64,000 nt of DNA, taken from positions 601,936 to 665,935 of the forward strand of contig NZ_MRDM01000002.1 in NCBI RefSeq assembly GCF_002008165.1, written 5' to 3'. The translations under genes and the position numbers were made by a program. The notes under the pieces are model-generated. The model made no database searches. It had not been told where the DNA came from and saw nothing but the letters and a program-made list of their open reading frames with translations. The stretch comes from Rhizobium laguerreae (lineage in GTDB: Bacteria; Pseudomonadota; Alphaproteobacteria; Rhizobiales; Rhizobiaceae). Below, one piece after another: positions 9,419-20,702 of the stretch (position 1 is its first letter; each line of letters opens with the position of its first letter).

Positions 9419-10462
9419 ATGGATTCTTTCTTTTCAAGCTATGTCTTGCCGGCGATCATCATGGTCGGCCAGTCGCTGCTGCTTCTCGTCTGCCTGCTCG
9501 TCTTCATCGCCTATGTGCTGCTCGCCGACCGCAAGATCTGGGCAGCCGTGCAGCTGCGCCGCGGCCCGAACGTCGTCGGTCCCTTCGGCCTGTTCCAGTC
9601 CTTCGCCGATCTTTTGAAGTTCGTCTTCAAGGAGCCGATCATTCCGGCCGGCGCCAACAAGGCGGTGTTCCTGTTGGCCCCGCTGGTAACGGTGCTTCTG
9701 GCGCTGTCCACCTGGGCGGTGGTGCCGCTGGCCGACGGATGGGTGATCGCCAACATCAATGTCGGCATCCTCTATATTTTCGCGATCTCCTCGCTCGAGG
9801 TCTACGGCATCATCATGGGCGGCTGGGCTTCGAACTCGAAGTATCCGTTCCTCGGCGCGCTGCGCTCGGCGGCACAGATGGTCTCCTATGAAGTCTCGAT
9901 CGGCTTCGTCATCGTCACCGTGCTTCTCTGCGTCGGCTCGCTGAACCTGACCGATATCGTCAATGCGCAGCATACCGGCCTCGGCACCATGCTCGGCCTG
10001 CCGGCGTCGTTCCTCGACTGGCACTGGCTGTCGCTCTTCCCGATGTTCATCATCTTCTTCATTTCGGCACTTGCCGAAACGAACCGCCCGCCCTTCGACC
10101 TTCCGGAAGCCGAATCGGAACTCGTCGCCGGCTTCATGGTCGAATACGGCTCATCGCCATACATGATGTTCATGCTCGGCGAATATGCGGCCGTCTGCCT
10201 GATGTGCGCGCTGACGACGATCCTCTTCCTCGGCGGCTGGCTGCCCCCGGTCGATATCTGGATCCTCAACTGGGTCCCAGGCATCATCTGGTTCACGCTG
10301 AAGGCCTGCTTCGTGTTCTTCATGTTCGCGATGGTCAAGGCCTTCGTTCCGCGCTACCGCTACGACCAGCTCATGCGCCTCGGCTGGAAGGTGTTCCTGC
10401 CGCTGTCGCTCGCCATGGTCGTCATCGTTGCATTCGTGCTGAAACTGATGGGTTGGGCATGA
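9419..10462 (+). CDS. nuoH: NADH-quinone oxidoreductase subunit H
   Basis: Complex I membrane subunit (ND1 homologue) that links the peripheral arm to the proton channels and lines the quinone tunnel; 347 residues, about eight transmembrane helices. The signatures [20 protein letters not shown] and [20 protein letters not shown] are intact. An upstream in-frame start at 9362 lies inside nuoG; the ATG at 9419 with [10 protein letters not shown] is chosen because it gives the family length and begins 11 nt after the nuoG stop. Confidence 0.97.
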   Translation: MDSFFSSYVLPAIIMVGQSLLLLVCLLVFIAYVLLADRKIWAAVQLRRGPNVVGPFGLFQSFADLLKFVFKEPIIPAGANKAVFLLAPLVTVLLALSTWAVVPLADGWVIANINVGILYIFAISSLEVYGIIMGGWASNSKYPFLGALRSAAQMVSYEVSIGFVIVTVLLCVGSLNLTDIVNAQHTGLGTMLGLPASFLDWHWLSLFPMFIIFFISALAETNRPPFDLPEAESELVAGFMVEYGSSPYMMFMLGEYAAVCLMCALTTILFLGGWLPPVDIWILNWVPGIIWFTLKACFVFFMFAMVKAFVPRYRYDQLMRLGWKVFLPLSLAMVVIVAFVLKLMGWA

Positions 10463-10502
10463 TGCTGCCCGCTCTCGTTTTCGGCAAAATTGGAGGTTGA
10501 AG

Positions 10503-10994
10503 ATGGCAAGCTTGTCCGGCTCCATCAACTCGCTGTTTCTCAAGGAATTCGTCGGCGCGTTCTTTCTGTCGATGCGCTATTTCTTCCGCCAGAAGGCGAC
10601 GATCAACTATCCCTTCGAAAAGGGTCCGGTCTCCCCGCGTTTCCGCGGCGAGCATGCGTTGCGCCGTTATCCGAACGGCGAGGAACGCTGCATCGCCTGC
10701 AAGCTCTGCGAGGCGATCTGTCCTGCCCAGGCGATCACCATCGAGGCCGGTCCGCGCCGCAATGACGGCACGCGCCGCACGGTGCGCTACGACATCGACA
10801 TGGTGAAGTGCATCTATTGCGGCTTCTGCCAGGAAGCCTGCCCGGTCGACGCGATCGTCGAAGGCCCGAATTTCGAATTTGCGACGGAAACCCGCGAAGA
10901 GCTCTACTTCGACAAGGCACGGCTTCTGGATAACGGAGACCGGTGGGAGCGCGAAATCGCCCGCAACATCGCGATCGACTCGCCGTACCGCTGA
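10503..10994 (+). CDS. nuoI: NADH-quinone oxidoreductase subunit I
   Basis: Complex I 23-kDa ferredoxin-like subunit with two [4Fe-4S] clusters (N6a and N6b), 163 residues. Both cluster motifs are complete: [16 protein letters not shown] and [17 protein letters not shown] good Shine-Dalgarno GGAGG at 10492-10496 is 6 nt before the ATG. It follows nuoH by 40 nt. The 144-base gap to nuoJ holds small hairpins but no gene. Confidence 0.97.
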   Translation: MASLSGSINSLFLKEFVGAFFLSMRYFFRQKATINYPFEKGPVSPRFRGEHALRRYPNGEERCIACKLCEAICPAQAITIEAGPRRNDGTRRTVRYDIDMVKCIYCGFCQEACPVDAIVEGPNFEFATETREELYFDKARLLDNGDRWEREIARNIAIDSPYR

Positions 10995-11138
10995 TTGAGA
11001 TTTTGAAATGCCGCGGTGGAGCTTAAGCGCTCCTGTCGCGGTCAATATGCACAGGAGCTTTTCCGGTTAACGCCAGGGAGAGCTCCATCGGGCAGGGAAA
11101 CTCCCGGCTGCCCGGGGGAAGATGAAAAAGGCACCAAC

Positions 11139-11753
11139 ATGGGTCTGCAGGCTCTATTTTTCTATCTTTTCGCCTTTGTCGCGGTGGCGTCGGCGTTCAT
11201 GGTCATCTGGGCGAAGAACCCGGTTCACTCGGTTCTCTTCCTGATCCTGGTGTTCTTCAATGCGGCCGGCCTCTTCCTGCTGCTCGGTGCCGAATTCCTG
11301 GCGATGATCCTGCTTGTCGTCTATGTCGGCGCCGTCGCCGTCCTCTTCCTCTTCGTGGTGATGATGCTCGATATCGACTTCACCGAACTGAGGGCCGGCG
11401 TTCTCGAATATGCGCCGATCGGCGGGCTGATCGGGGTGATCCTCGCAGCCGAACTGATCGTCGTCATCGGCGGCAGCGTCATCTCGCCTGAGATCGCCAA
11501 ATCAGTCGCCATGCCGATCCCGGCGCTGAGCGAGCGCACCAATACGGCCGCCCTCGGCGACGTGCTCTACACCAACTACGTCTATTTCTTCCAGATCGCC
11601 GGTCTGGTGCTCCTCGTCGCCATGATCGGCGCGATCGTGCTGACGTTGAGACACCGCACCAACATCAAGCGGCAGAATATTCCCAGGCAGGTTGCCCGCA
11701 CGCCCGCCACCGCCGTCGAGGTGGTTTCGGTCAAGCCCGGGCAGGGCGTCTAA
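11139..11753 (+). CDS. nuoJ: NADH-quinone oxidoreductase subunit J
   Basis: Complex I membrane subunit (ND6 homologue), 204 residues from this start, five transmembrane segments. The conserved helix-3 region [18 protein letters not shown] followed by [19 protein letters not shown] is clear. The open frame extends upstream to 11016, but the extra residues are Arg/Gly-rich and unlike the family; [13 protein letters not shown] is the expected N-terminus. Confidence 0.95.
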   Translation: MGLQALFFYLFAFVAVASAFMVIWAKNPVHSVLFLILVFFNAAGLFLLLGAEFLAMILLVVYVGAVAVLFLFVVMMLDIDFTELRAGVLEYAPIGGLIGVILAAELIVVIGGSVISPEIAKSVAMPIPALSERTNTAALGDVLYTNYVYFFQIAGLVLLVAMIGAIVLTLRHRTNIKRQNIPRQVARTPATAVEVVSVKPGQGV

Positions 11754-11776
11754 AGGCAGGTCAAGGAACAAAGAAC

Positions 11777-12085
11777 ATGGTCATCGGACTTTCCCACTAC
11801 CTGACGGTCAGCGCCATCCTCTTCACGCTCGGCGTCTTCGGCATCTTCCTGAACCGGAAGAACGTCATTGTCATCCTGATGTCGATCGAATTGATCCTGC
11901 TTGCCGTCAACATCAACATGGTCGCCTTCTCCTCCTTCCTGAACGACATCGTCGGCCAGGTCTTCGCGCTGTTCATCCTGACGGTCGCGGCAGCCGAAGC
12001 GGCGATCGGTCTTGCAATTCTCGTTGTCTTCTACCGCAACCGCGGCTCGATCGCGGTCGAAGACGTCAATATGATGAAGGGCTGA
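11777..12085 (+). CDS. nuoK: NADH-quinone oxidoreductase subunit K
   Basis: Complex I membrane subunit (ND4L homologue), 102 residues with three transmembrane helices. The buried glutamates that belong to the proton relay are visible in [15 protein letters not shown] and in [23 protein letters not shown] at 11777 follows AAGGAACAAAG. It sits 23 nt after nuoJ and 7 nt before nuoL. Confidence 0.97.
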   Translation: MVIGLSHYLTVSAILFTLGVFGIFLNRKNVIVILMSIELILLAVNINMVAFSSFLNDIVGQVFALFILTVAAAEAAIGLAILVVFYRNRGSIAVEDVNMMKG

Positions 12086-12092
12086 GTGGCTC

Positions 12093-14093
12093 ATGTTCCT
12101 CTATAAGGCTATCGTCTTTCTTCCCTTGATCGGTGCGATCGTCGCCGGCCTTTTTGGCCGCGCGATCGGCGCCAAGGCTTCGGAATACGTCACCAGCGGC
12201 CTGATGATCATCGCCGCCATCCTGTCCTGGGTCGTCTTCTTCACCGTCGGCATGGGCCATGCCGAAGGCGGTCCGATCAAGGTCGAGGTGCTGCGCTGGA
12301 TCCAGTCCGGCGGCATCGACGTCTCCTGGTCGCTGCGAGTGGATACGCTGACGTCAGTGATGCTGATCGTCGTCAACACGGTCTCGACGCTGGTGCATGT
12401 CTATTCGATCGGCTACATGCACACCGATCCGCATCGCCCGCGCTTCTTCGCCTATCTCTCGCTCTTCACCTTCGCCATGCTGATGCTGGTGACCGCTGAC
12501 AACCTCGCCCAGATGTTCTTCGGCTGGGAAGGTGTCGGTCTCGCCTCCTATCTGCTGATCGGCTTCTGGTTCAAGAAGCCCTCGGCGACGGCCGCGGCGA
12601 TGAAGGCCTTCATCGTCAACCGTGTCGGCGACTTCGGCTTCGTGCTGGGCATTGCCGGCGTCTTCGTGCTGTTCGGCTCGATCAACCTCGACACGATCTT
12701 CGCCAATGCCTCGAACTTCGCCCCGCATGAAGGCGGCGGCGAAGCGGGCGAGGTGATCCTCAATCTCTTCGGCATGCAGCTCGACAAGGCGCATGCGCTG
12801 ACCGGTATCTGCCTGCTGCTTTTCATGGGTGCGATGGGCAAGTCGGCGCAGTTCCTGCTGCACACCTGGCTGCCGGACGCCATGGAAGGCCCGACCCCGG
12901 TCTCGGCCCTCATCCATGCCGCCACCATGGTCACCGCCGGCGTCTTCCTCGTTGCCCGCATGTCGCCGCTCTTCGAACTGTCGCACGATGCGCTGGTTGT
13001 CGTCACCGTGATCGGCGCGATCACCGCCTTCTTCGCGGCAACCGTCGCTCTCGTGCAGAACGACATCAAGCGTGTCATCGCCTATTCCACCTGCTCGCAG
13101 CTCGGCTATATGTTCGTGGCACTGGGAGCCGGGGCCTATGGCGCAGCGATCTTCCATCTCTTCACCCACGCCTTCTTCAAGGCGCTGCTCTTCCTCTGCG
13201 CCGGCTCGGTCATCCATGCCGTCGATGGTGAGCAGGACATGCGCTACATGGGCGGCCTGTGGCCGCATATTAAAGTTACTGCGGTGCTGATGATCATCGG
13301 CACGCTGGCAATCACCGGCGTCGGCATTCCTTTCACGCCGATCGGCTTTGCCGGCTTCTTCTCCAAGGACGTGATCATCGAGGCGACTTATGCATCGCAT
13401 TCGCCGGTCTCGGGCTTCGCCTTCGCGCTGCTGGTCATCGCGGCTCTGTTCACCAGCTTCTATTCCTGGCGCCTGATCTTCATGACCTTCTTCGGCAAGC
13501 CGCGCGCCTCGCACGAGGTGATGCACCACGTGCATGAGTCTCCGCAGGTCATGCTTGTGCCGCTCTATCTCCTGGCGATCGGTGCGGTGCTTGCAGGCGT
13601 GATCTTCGAAGGCCGGTTCTATGGCGAGGAATATGCCGAGTTCTGGAAGGGTGCGCTCTTTACCGGCGCCGAGAACGAACTGGTCGAAGAGTTCCACCAT
13701 GTTCCGGCGCTGGTGGCTTTGAGCCCGTTCATCGCCATGGTGCTCGGTTTCGTCACTGCCTGGTACATGTATATCCGCTCGCCGCAGACGCCGCGTATCC
13801 TCGCGCAGCAGCACCGCGTGCTCTACAAGTTCCTGTTGAACAAGTGGTATTTCGACGAACTCTACGACTTCCTTTTCGTCCGCTCCGCCAAGGCGCTCGG
13901 CCGCTTCCTGTGGAAGAAGGGTGATGTCGGCGTCATCGACACCTACGGCCCGAACGGCGTCGCCGCCCGCGTCGTCGCCGTCACCGATCGCGTGGTCCGC
14001 CTGCAGACCGGTTACCTCTATCACTACGCCTTCGCCATGCTGATCGGCATTGCGGCGCTCGTTACCTGGATGATGCTCGGGAGTTCCTTCTGA
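12093..14093 (+). CDS. nuoL: NADH-quinone oxidoreductase subunit L
   Basis: Largest antiporter-like proton-pumping subunit of complex I (ND5 homologue), 666 residues. It includes the Mrp-type core with [18 protein letters not shown], the channel lysine region [21 protein letters not shown] (split: [11 protein letters not shown] then [20 protein letters not shown]), and a long C-terminal extension corresponding to the lateral helix. It ends in TGATG, overlapping nuoM by one base. Confidence 0.97.
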   Translation: MFLYKAIVFLPLIGAIVAGLFGRAIGAKASEYVTSGLMIIAAILSWVVFFTVGMGHAEGGPIKVEVLRWIQSGGIDVSWSLRVDTLTSVMLIVVNTVSTLVHVYSIGYMHTDPHRPRFFAYLSLFTFAMLMLVTADNLAQMFFGWEGVGLASYLLIGFWFKKPSATAAAMKAFIVNRVGDFGFVLGIAGVFVLFGSINLDTIFANASNFAPHEGGGEAGEVILNLFGMQLDKAHALTGICLLLFMGAMGKSAQFLLHTWLPDAMEGPTPVSALIHAATMVTAGVFLVARMSPLFELSHDALVVVTVIGAITAFFAATVALVQNDIKRVIAYSTCSQLGYMFVALGAGAYGAAIFHLFTHAFFKALLFLCAGSVIHAVDGEQDMRYMGGLWPHIKVTAVLMIIGTLAITGVGIPFTPIGFAGFFSKDVIIEATYASHSPVSGFAFALLVIAALFTSFYSWRLIFMTFFGKPRASHEVMHHVHESPQVMLVPLYLLAIGAVLAGVIFEGRFYGEEYAEFWKGALFTGAENELVEEFHHVPALVALSPFIAMVLGFVTAWYMYIRSPQTPRILAQQHRVLYKFLLNKWYFDELYDFLFVRSAKALGRFLWKKGDVGVIDTYGPNGVAARVVAVTDRVVRLQTGYLYHYAFAMLIGIAALVTWMMLGSSF

Positions 14094-15604
14094 TGACCGA
14101 TTGGCCTATTCTTTCAACGGTCACCTTCCTGCCGCTCGTCGGCGTGGTGCTCCTGCTGCTGATGAACGGCGAGAGCGAAACCGGCCGGAAGAACGTGCTG
14201 TGGATCTCGCTGATCACCACCGTCTTCACCTTCGTCGTCTCGCTCGTAATCTGGATCGGCTTCGACAATGCCAATCCCGGCTTCCAGATGGTCGAGAAGC
14301 ATAATTGGCTCGGCACCGGCATTGGCTATCACGTCGGCGTCGACGGCATCTCGATGCTGTTCGTCATCCTGTCGACCTTCCTCATGCCCTTCTGTGTGCT
14401 GGCGAGCTGGCTCTCGATCGAGAAGCGCCTGAAGGAATACATGATCGCCTTCCTCATCCTCGAAACGATGATGATCGGCGTCTTTGTCTCGCTCGATATC
14501 GTGCTCTTCTACGTCTTCTTCGAGGCGGGCCTCATTCCGATGTTCCTGATCATCGGCGTCTGGGGCGGCAAGGACCGCGTCTATGCGAGCTACAAGTTCT
14601 TCCTCTATACGCTGCTCGGCTCGGTGCTGATGCTGCTCGCCATCATGGCGATGTACTGGCAGGCCGGCACGACCGATATTACCGCACTGCTCGCCTACAA
14701 GTTCCCGCCGGCGCTGCAGACCTGGTTATGGCTTGCCTTCTTCGCCTCCTTCGCGGTGAAGATGCCGATGTGGCCCGTCCATACCTGGCTTCCCGATGCC
14801 CACGTTCAGGCGCCGACGGCTGGCTCGGTGATCCTGGCCGGCGTGCTTTTGAAGCTCGGCGGCTACGGTCTCATCCGTTTCTCGCTCGGCATGTTCCCGG
14901 TCGCGTCCGATTATTTCGCGCCGCTCGTCTTTGCCATGTCCGTCATCGCCATCATCTACACCTCTCTGGTGGCGATGATGCAGGACGATATCAAGAAGCT
15001 GATCGCCTATTCCTCCGTGGCCCACATGGGCTACGTGACCATGGGCATCTTTGCTGCTAACATGCAGGGCGTCCAGGGCTCGATCTTCCAGATGCTCTCG
15101 CACGGCATCGTCTCCGGCGCGCTCTTCCTCTGCGTCGGCGTCGTCTACGACCGCACCCACACCCGCGAGATCAACGCCTATGGTGGCCTGGTCAACAATA
15201 TGCCGAAATATGCCGTGGCGATGATGGTCTTCACCATGGCCAATGTCGGGCTTCCCGGCACGTCGGGCTTCGTCGGCGAATTCCTGACGCTGATCGGTGT
15301 CTTCCGGGTCAATACCTGGGTAGCGCTCTTTGCCGCCACCGGCGTCATCCTCTCGGCCGCTTACGCGCTCTGGCTTTATCGCCGGGTGCTCTTCGGCGCG
15401 CTGGAAAAGGAAAAGCTGAAGGCGCTGCTCGATCTTTCTCCACGCGAGCAGTTGATCCTCTACCCGCTGGTCGCGCTGACTATCTTCTTCGGCGTTTATC
15501 CTGCTCCGGTCTTCGATGCGACAGCCGCCTCGGTGGATCTGCTGGTCAACAACTACACGGCCGCCGTGCACGCAGCGCAGAACGTTGCGCTGTCGATGAA
15601 ATGA
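14093..15604 (+). CDS. nuoM: NADH-quinone oxidoreductase subunit M
   Basis: Second antiporter-like proton-pumping subunit (ND4 homologue), 503 residues, about 14 transmembrane helices. The key glutamate segment [20 protein letters not shown] and the lysine-containing [20 protein letters not shown] are intact. It is translationally coupled to nuoL through the TGATG overlap. Confidence 0.97.
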   Translation: MTDWPILSTVTFLPLVGVVLLLLMNGESETGRKNVLWISLITTVFTFVVSLVIWIGFDNANPGFQMVEKHNWLGTGIGYHVGVDGISMLFVILSTFLMPFCVLASWLSIEKRLKEYMIAFLILETMMIGVFVSLDIVLFYVFFEAGLIPMFLIIGVWGGKDRVYASYKFFLYTLLGSVLMLLAIMAMYWQAGTTDITALLAYKFPPALQTWLWLAFFASFAVKMPMWPVHTWLPDAHVQAPTAGSVILAGVLLKLGGYGLIRFSLGMFPVASDYFAPLVFAMSVIAIIYTSLVAMMQDDIKKLIAYSSVAHMGYVTMGIFAANMQGVQGSIFQMLSHGIVSGALFLCVGVVYDRTHTREINAYGGLVNNMPKYAVAMMVFTMANVGLPGTSGFVGEFLTLIGVFRVNTWVALFAATGVILSAAYALWLYRRVLFGALEKEKLKALLDLSPREQLILYPLVALTIFFGVYPAPVFDATAASVDLLVNNYTAAVHAAQNVALSMK

Positions 15605-15622
15605 TGACGGGACTTATTGGAC

Positions 15623-17068
15623 ATGACCGCTGAAACAATTCTCCTCAGTCTGCATCTTTCCGCGCCGGAGCTCATCCTCGCGGTCGGCGCCCTTGTCCTG
15701 TTGATGGTCGGCGTCTTCTCCGGCGAGCGGTCGGGCCTTCTCGTCACCGGCCTCGCCATCGTCCTGCTGCTGGCCTCCGGCCTGTGGCTGCTCTTCGTGC
15801 CCGCAGAAGGCCTTGCCTATGGCGGGGTCTACATGGCCGACGGCTTCTCGCGCTTCATGAAGCTGGTGGCGCTGATCGGTTCGCTGGTCGCCATCTTCAT
15901 GTCGATCGGCCATGCCCGCGAAAATCAGCTCGACAAGTTCGAGTTCCCGGTTCTCCTGGTGCTTGCGACCCTCGGCATCCTGCTGATGATCTCGGCCAAC
16001 GACCTGATCTCGCTCTATCTGGCGTTGGAACTGCAGTCGCTGGCGCTCTACGTCGTCGCCGCGATCAACCGCGACAGCCTGAAATCGACCGAAGCCGGCC
16101 TGAAATATTTCGTCCTCGGCGCGCTTTCCTCCGGCATGCTGCTCTATGGCATGTCGCTGGTCTACGGCTTCACCGGCCACACCCACTTCTCCGAAATTGC
16201 CCAGGCGCTGTCCGTCGAGGGCGCGCGTTCGCTCGGCCTGATCTTCGGCCTGGTCTTCATCCTCGCCGGCATCGCCTTCAAGATCTCGGCCGTTCCCTTC
16301 CATATGTGGACGCCGGATGTTTACGAAGGTGCGCCGACACCCGTCACCGCCTTCCTGGCCGCAGCACCCAAGGTCGCCGCCATGGCGATGATGACCCGTA
16401 TCGTCATCACCGCCTTCCAGCCGGTTCTGGCGGACTGGCAGCAGGTCGTCGTCTTCATCTCGATCGCCTCGATGCTGCTCGGTTCGTTTGCGGCGATCGG
16501 CCAGAAGAATATCAAGCGGCTGATGGCCTATTCCTCGATCGGCCACATGGGTTATGCGCTGGTCGGTCTTGCCGCCGGCAACCAGACCGGCGTCACCGGC
16601 GTGATGCTCTATATGGTCATTTACATGGTGATGACGCTCGGTAGCTTTGCGATCATCATGTCGATGCGCCGCAAGGACGGCACCGTCGTCGAGAATGTCG
16701 ACGATCTCGCCGGCCTCTCTACAACCAACCCGTTCATGGCCGTTGTGCTGACGGCGCTGATGTTCTCGCTTGCCGGCATCCCGCCGCTCGCCGGCTTCTT
16801 CGCGAAGTACTTCGTCTTCGTTGCCGCCATCGAAGCCAAGCTCTATGCGCTCGCCATCATCGGTGTTCTCGCTTCGGTCGTCGGCGCCTACTACTATCTG
16901 CGTGTCATCAAGCTGATGTGGTTCGATGAGGCGACCGGCGAATTCGCCCGTGTCTCCGGAGCGCTGCGTCTGGTCTTCGGTCTCTCCGGTCTCTTCGTCA
17001 CCGCCTATGTCCTCATCGGCGGCCCGATCGGCGGCGCGGCAGAGCTTGCCGCTGCGACGCTCTTTTGA
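15623..17068 (+). CDS. nuoN: NADH-quinone oxidoreductase subunit N
   Basis: Third antiporter-like subunit (ND2 homologue) and last complex I gene, 481 residues. [20 protein letters not shown] and [20 protein letters not shown] carry the conserved glutamate and lysine of the proton channel. A TTG at 15617 is in frame, but the ATG at 15623 ([10 protein letters not shown]) is more likely. It overlaps birA by three bases, so birA is probably cotranscribed with the operon. Confidence 0.96.
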   Translation: MTAETILLSLHLSAPELILAVGALVLLMVGVFSGERSGLLVTGLAIVLLLASGLWLLFVPAEGLAYGGVYMADGFSRFMKLVALIGSLVAIFMSIGHARENQLDKFEFPVLLVLATLGILLMISANDLISLYLALELQSLALYVVAAINRDSLKSTEAGLKYFVLGALSSGMLLYGMSLVYGFTGHTHFSEIAQALSVEGARSLGLIFGLVFILAGIAFKISAVPFHMWTPDVYEGAPTPVTAFLAAAPKVAAMAMMTRIVITAFQPVLADWQQVVVFISIASMLLGSFAAIGQKNIKRLMAYSSIGHMGYALVGLAAGNQTGVTGVMLYMVIYMVMTLGSFAIIMSMRRKDGTVVENVDDLAGLSTTNPFMAVVLTALMFSLAGIPPLAGFFAKYFVFVAAIEAKLYALAIIGVLASVVGAYYYLRVIKLMWFDEATGEFARVSGALRLVFGLSGLFVTAYVLIGGPIGGAAELAAATLF

Positions 17069-17832
17069 TGGCTTCCGACGGACGGCGCCGGATATCGCTC
17101 GGCGATTTCAGGCACGAGGCTCTGTCGGAAACATCGTCTACCAATAGCGAATGCCTCGCCCGGGCTCGGGCGGGCGATGGCGGCAATCTCTGGGTGACCG
17201 CCGAGAGGCAGACGGGCGGCCGCGGCCGCCGCGGTAGGCTCTGGGTTTCCGAGCGCGGCAATCTCTACGCCTCCCTTCTTCTGATCGACCCGGCGCCGAT
17301 GGAGCGCCTTGGTTCTCTGCCGCTGGCGATCGCCGTTGCCGTGCACCAGGCGATCCGCAGGGTGCTGCCACTGGGCGCCGAGCCGCTCGAGGTCAAATGG
17401 CCGAACGATATCCTCATCGGCCGAAAGAAGACCTGCGGCATCCTCGTCGAAGGCGAGGGGCTGCCGGACGGACGTTACGCGCTGATCGTCGGCATCGGCA
17501 TCAATATCTCGGTGATGCCCGACAATCCGCTCTACCCCGTTACCTGCCTGCGCCAGCAGGGAAGTGCGGCGTCGCCGGAGGAACTCTTCGCGCATCTCTT
17601 CGCCGCCACGGCGGAAGTGCTTGAAATATGGGACGAGGGCCGCGGCATCGGCGAGATCACGGCGCTCTGGCGCGCGATCGCCTGCGGCATCGGCGAAAAG
17701 ATTACGGTCAATTTGCCGGACCGATCGATTTCCGGACAATTCGCCGGAATTAATGATAATGGCTTGTTGATGCTCGATACCGGCGCTGGCAGGATAATGC
17801 CCATTGCTGCCGGTGATGTGTTTTTTGGATAG
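17068..17832 (+). CDS. birA: Biotin--[acetyl-CoA-carboxylase] ligase
   Basis: Activates biotin to biotinyl-AMP and attaches it to the acceptor lysine of biotin carboxyl-carrier proteins. The protein is 254 residues and lacks the N-terminal DNA-binding domain of E. coli BirA, so it is the non-regulatory type. The adenylate-binding loop QTGGRGRRGRLW and KWPNDILIGRKKTCGILVE are present, followed by GIGINI and a small C-terminal SH3-like domain. The ATG at 17068 overlaps the nuoN stop. Confidence 0.95.
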   Translation: MASDGRRRISLGDFRHEALSETSSTNSECLARARAGDGGNLWVTAERQTGGRGRRGRLWVSERGNLYASLLLIDPAPMERLGSLPLAIAVAVHQAIRRVLPLGAEPLEVKWPNDILIGRKKTCGILVEGEGLPDGRYALIVGIGINISVMPDNPLYPVTCLRQQGSAASPEELFAHLFAATAEVLEIWDEGRGIGEITALWRAIACGIGEKITVNLPDRSISGQFAGINDNGLLMLDTGAGRIMPIAAGDVFFG

Positions 17833-17849
17833 CGGAAAAAACGAAAATT

Positions 17850-19520
17850 ATGGCGAAACAGGACGAACTGGTATTCCTGCCTCTGGGCGGTGTCGGTGAG
17901 ATTGGCATGAATCTCGCTCTCTACGGCTACGGCCCGCCCGAGCATCGCCAGTGGATCATGGTCGATTGTGGCGTCACTTTTCCGGGGCCAGACCTGCCGG
18001 GTGTCGACCTCGTATTGCCCGATATCCGCTTCCTCGCCAGCGAACGAAAGAACCTCAAGGCGATCATCATCACCCATGCGCATGAAGACCATTATGGTGC
18101 GCTCGCCGACCTCTGGCCCGGCCTCAACGTGCCGGTCTATGCCTCTGGTTTTACCGCTGGTCTGTTGGAAGCCAAGCGCAATTTCGAGAAGGCTAAGATC
18201 GGCGAAGTGCCGGTGACGCCGTTCAAGGCCGGCGATACGATCAATGTCGGCCCCTTCAGCATCGAAGGCGTCGCCGTCAACCATTCGATCCCCGAGCCGA
18301 TGTCGCTGATGATCCGCACGCCGGTCGGCAATGTCATCCATACCGGTGACTGGAAGATCGACCACGAGCCTTCGCTCGGGCCCCTGACTGACGAGACGCG
18401 TTTCCGCCAGCTCGGCGACGAGGGCGTGCTGGCGCTGATGTGCGACTCCACCAATGCGCTGCGCGACGGCGTCTCGCCCTCCGAGAAGGATGTGTCCGAA
18501 AGCCTGCGCAAGATCATCGAGGATGCCGAGGGCCGGGTGGCGATCACCACCTTCTCGTCGAATGTCGGGCGTATCCGCACCGTAGCCGAGGCGGCCGAGG
18601 CGGCAGGCCGCGAAGTGCTGCTGCTCGGCAGTTCGCTGAAGCGCGTCGTCGACGTCGCCCAGGATGTCGGTCTCATGGAAGGCGTGAAGCCCTTCATCTC
18701 CGAGGAGGAATACGGCTATATCCCGCGTGACAAGGTCGTCGTCATCCTCACCGGCAGCCAGGGCGAGGCGCGGGCAGCCCTTGCCAAGCTCTCCCGGGAC
18801 GAGATGCGCAATGTGGCCTTTGCGGCGGGCGATATCGTCGTCTTTTCCTCGCGCGCCATTCCCGGCAACGAGAAGGCGATCCAGGACATCAAGAACGGCC
18901 TCGTCGAGCAAGGCGTGCACATCATTACGGATACCGAGGCGTTGGTCCACGTTTCCGGCCATCCGCGCCGCAACGAGCTGCAGCGGATGTATGAGTGGAC
19001 GCGGCCGAAGATCGTCGTGCCGGTGCATGGTGAAGCGATACATCTGACGGCCCACAAGGAGCTTGCCGAGCAATCCGGCATCGCGCTGGTGCCGCGGGTG
19101 CGCAATGGCGACATCCTGCGGCTGGCGCCGGGTCCCGTCGAGGTGATCGGCGAGGCGCCGCATGGCCGGATTTATAAGGATGGCACGCTGATCGGCGATT
19201 TCGACGAGATGGGTATCGGCGAGCGCAAGAAGCTCTCCTATGTCGGCCATGTCGCGGTCAACGTCGTGCTCGATGCCCGCTATGACATCGTCGGCGAACC
19301 CGACCTCATTTCGATCGGCCTGCCGACCTACGATGATGAGGGCGAGGATATGGAGGATACGCTCTTCGACGCGGCGGTCAGCGCCATCGAGAGCATTCCG
19401 CGCGCCCGCCGCAAGGATATCGACATGCTGCAGGAGGCCGTGCGCCGCGCTATCCGCTCGGCCGCGAATAACACCTGGGGCAAGAAACCTCTTGTCACCG
19501 CCTTCGTTACCAAGGTCTGA
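17850..19520 (+). CDS. rnj: Ribonuclease J
   Basis: Metallo-beta-lactamase/beta-CASP nuclease for mRNA decay and rRNA maturation, with endonuclease and 5'-3' exonuclease activity in characterised members; 556 residues. The zinc-binding motif THAHEDHYGAL is at about residue 74, with upstream LPLGGVGEIGMNLALYGYG and the beta-CASP region SSRAIPGNE. A C-terminal domain of about 100 residues ends the protein. It begins 17 nt after birA and is followed 2 nt later by the epimerase gene. Rhizobia also have RNase E, seen here at 49529-52393. Confidence 0.95.
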   Translation: MAKQDELVFLPLGGVGEIGMNLALYGYGPPEHRQWIMVDCGVTFPGPDLPGVDLVLPDIRFLASERKNLKAIIITHAHEDHYGALADLWPGLNVPVYASGFTAGLLEAKRNFEKAKIGEVPVTPFKAGDTINVGPFSIEGVAVNHSIPEPMSLMIRTPVGNVIHTGDWKIDHEPSLGPLTDETRFRQLGDEGVLALMCDSTNALRDGVSPSEKDVSESLRKIIEDAEGRVAITTFSSNVGRIRTVAEAAEAAGREVLLLGSSLKRVVDVAQDVGLMEGVKPFISEEEYGYIPRDKVVVILTGSQGEARAALAKLSRDEMRNVAFAAGDIVVFSSRAIPGNEKAIQDIKNGLVEQGVHIITDTEALVHVSGHPRRNELQRMYEWTRPKIVVPVHGEAIHLTAHKELAEQSGIALVPRVRNGDILRLAPGPVEVIGEAPHGRIYKDGTLIGDFDEMGIGERKKLSYVGHVAVNVVLDARYDIVGEPDLISIGLPTYDDEGEDMEDTLFDAAVSAIESIPRARRKDIDMLQEAVRRAIRSAANNTWGKKPLVTAFVTKV

Positions 19521-19522
19521 GC

Positions 19523-19927
19523 ATGCTCGGCAGGGTCAACCATATCGCCATCGCCGTGCCCGATCTGGCCGCGGCGACGGCGGCCTATCGCGATACGCTG
19601 GGTGCTGCCGTATCGCAGCCGCAGGCTCTGCCGGAACACGGCGTCACCGTCGTCTTCGTCGAATTGCCGAACACTAAGGTCGAGTTGCTGCAGCCGCTCG
19701 GGGCTACCTCGCCGATCACAGCGTTCCTCGAAAAGAACCCGTCCGGCGGCATGCACCATATCTGCTACGAGGTGGACGATATTCTTCTTGCCCGTGACCG
19801 GCTGGTAGAGGCGGGTGCCAGGGTGCTTGGCGATGGCCAGCCGAAGACCGGCGCCCATGGCAAGCCGGTGCTCTTTCTGCATCCCAAAGATTTCTTCGGC
19901 ACGCTGATCGAACTCGAACAGGCCTGA
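19523..19927 (+). CDS. mce: Methylmalonyl-CoA epimerase
   Basis: Vicinal-oxygen-chelate fold enzyme, 134 residues, that interconverts (S)- and (R)-methylmalonyl-CoA in the propionyl-CoA pathway ahead of methylmalonyl-CoA mutase. Family features are LGRVNHIAIAVPDLAAA at the N-terminus (first metal His), FVELPNTKVELLQPLG (metal Glu), GGMHHICYEVDD (second His) and the final FFGTLIELEQA. The start is 2 nt after the RNase J stop, so the genes are probably cotranscribed. Confidence 0.93.
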   Translation: MLGRVNHIAIAVPDLAAATAAYRDTLGAAVSQPQALPEHGVTVVFVELPNTKVELLQPLGATSPITAFLEKNPSGGMHHICYEVDDILLARDRLVEAGARVLGDGQPKTGAHGKPVLFLHPKDFFGTLIELEQA

Positions 19928-20040
19928 GCCCTGCTGCGGCAGAGTGACCCGCAGGCGGCTAAACGCTTCGCCCGCTTTGAGCTAGTCGCCATTCTGCCGT
20001 ATAAGGACGCGATATCAGCGCGGCATCAACGGGAACCACA

Positions 20041-20316
20041 ATGCTCCAGATCTTTCTTCAGGGATTTGCCGTCTACTTCATCATCTGGTGGATGACGCTT
20101 TTTGCCGTTCTGCCGATTGGCCTGCGCACCCAGGCGGACGACAACGACGTCGTGCTCGGCACCGTTCCGAGTGCGCCCGCCCGGTTTCGCGCCGCTTTCG
20201 TGTTTTCGCTGACGACACTGATCTCGGCTCTGATCTACGGCCTCTGGTATGTCTGCGACACCTATTTCGGCTGGGGCTTCGATGCCCTGCCGCAACTCGC
20301 CCCCAGCTTCTACTGA
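20041..20316 (+). CDS. DUF1467 family membrane protein
   Basis: A 91-residue protein with two transmembrane helices: residues 2-24 (LQIFLQGFAVYFIIWWMTLF) and about 52-75. The segment WWMTLFAVLPIGLRTQAD is typical of the DUF1467 family, common in alphaproteobacteria and without known function. Upstream GGGAACCACA gives a modest ribosome-binding site. The stop codon begins a small TGAGCA...TGCTCA hairpin. Confidence 0.85.
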   Translation: MLQIFLQGFAVYFIIWWMTLFAVLPIGLRTQADDNDVVLGTVPSAPARFRAAFVFSLTTLISALIYGLWYVCDTYFGWGFDALPQLAPSFY

Positions 20317-20484
20317 GCATAGCTTTTGCTCAAACTTTGAGCAGATGTAAACCTATCGAAATCGAACTTCGCCATACCACTGTCATGCTGTTGCGGCAAA
20401 GAGCTCGCGTAACGGAATGACGGTTATTCCCTTACGGAAGCCCGGCTGGATTTTTGGTTGGGATCAAGGCCGAAAAGCCAAAAA

Positions 20485-20509
20485 AAAACAAGGCTAAAAG
20501 CCTTGTTTT
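20485..20509. terminator. Bidirectional intrinsic terminator after the nuo-mce cluster
   Basis: An 11-bp perfect stem, AAAACAAGGCT and AGCCTTGTTTT, encloses a 3-nt AAA loop. A run of A on the left and T on the right lets it work in either direction. It lies 169 bases after the DUF1467 stop. Confidence 0.8.
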
Positions 20510-20613
20510 AAGTATCGCGTGATCTGTAACCGTTGCCGGGGCTGCGACGAGCGCGCCTAAGATCTGATCCTCCCAAGACTTGACCGCGAATTCGGCAAGA
20601 ATTTAACTTCCTG

Positions 20614-20699
20614 CCTGTTTTGTGAGCTAAAACTAGCTCAAACATTGGGCTTTGTCATCTGCTTTTTTTGCATTTTTGCTACACTCTAGCAAAATTTTT
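20614..20699 (+). ncRNA. Candidate small RNA upstream of proS
   Basis: There is no ORF here, but three elements line up. A promoter-like TTGACC lies at 20579-20584, with TTTAAC 17 nt downstream. A perfect hairpin occurs at 20623-20640 (TGAGCTA, AAAC loop, TAGCTCA). A perfect terminator hairpin follows at 20674-20694 (TTTTGCTA, 5-nt loop, TAGCAAAA) with five Ts after it. Together they predict an RNA of roughly 85 nt. No known RNA family was recognised. The rest of 20317-20907 holds the terminator at 20485 and the proS leader. Confidence 0.45.
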
Positions 20700-20702
20700 C
20701 TG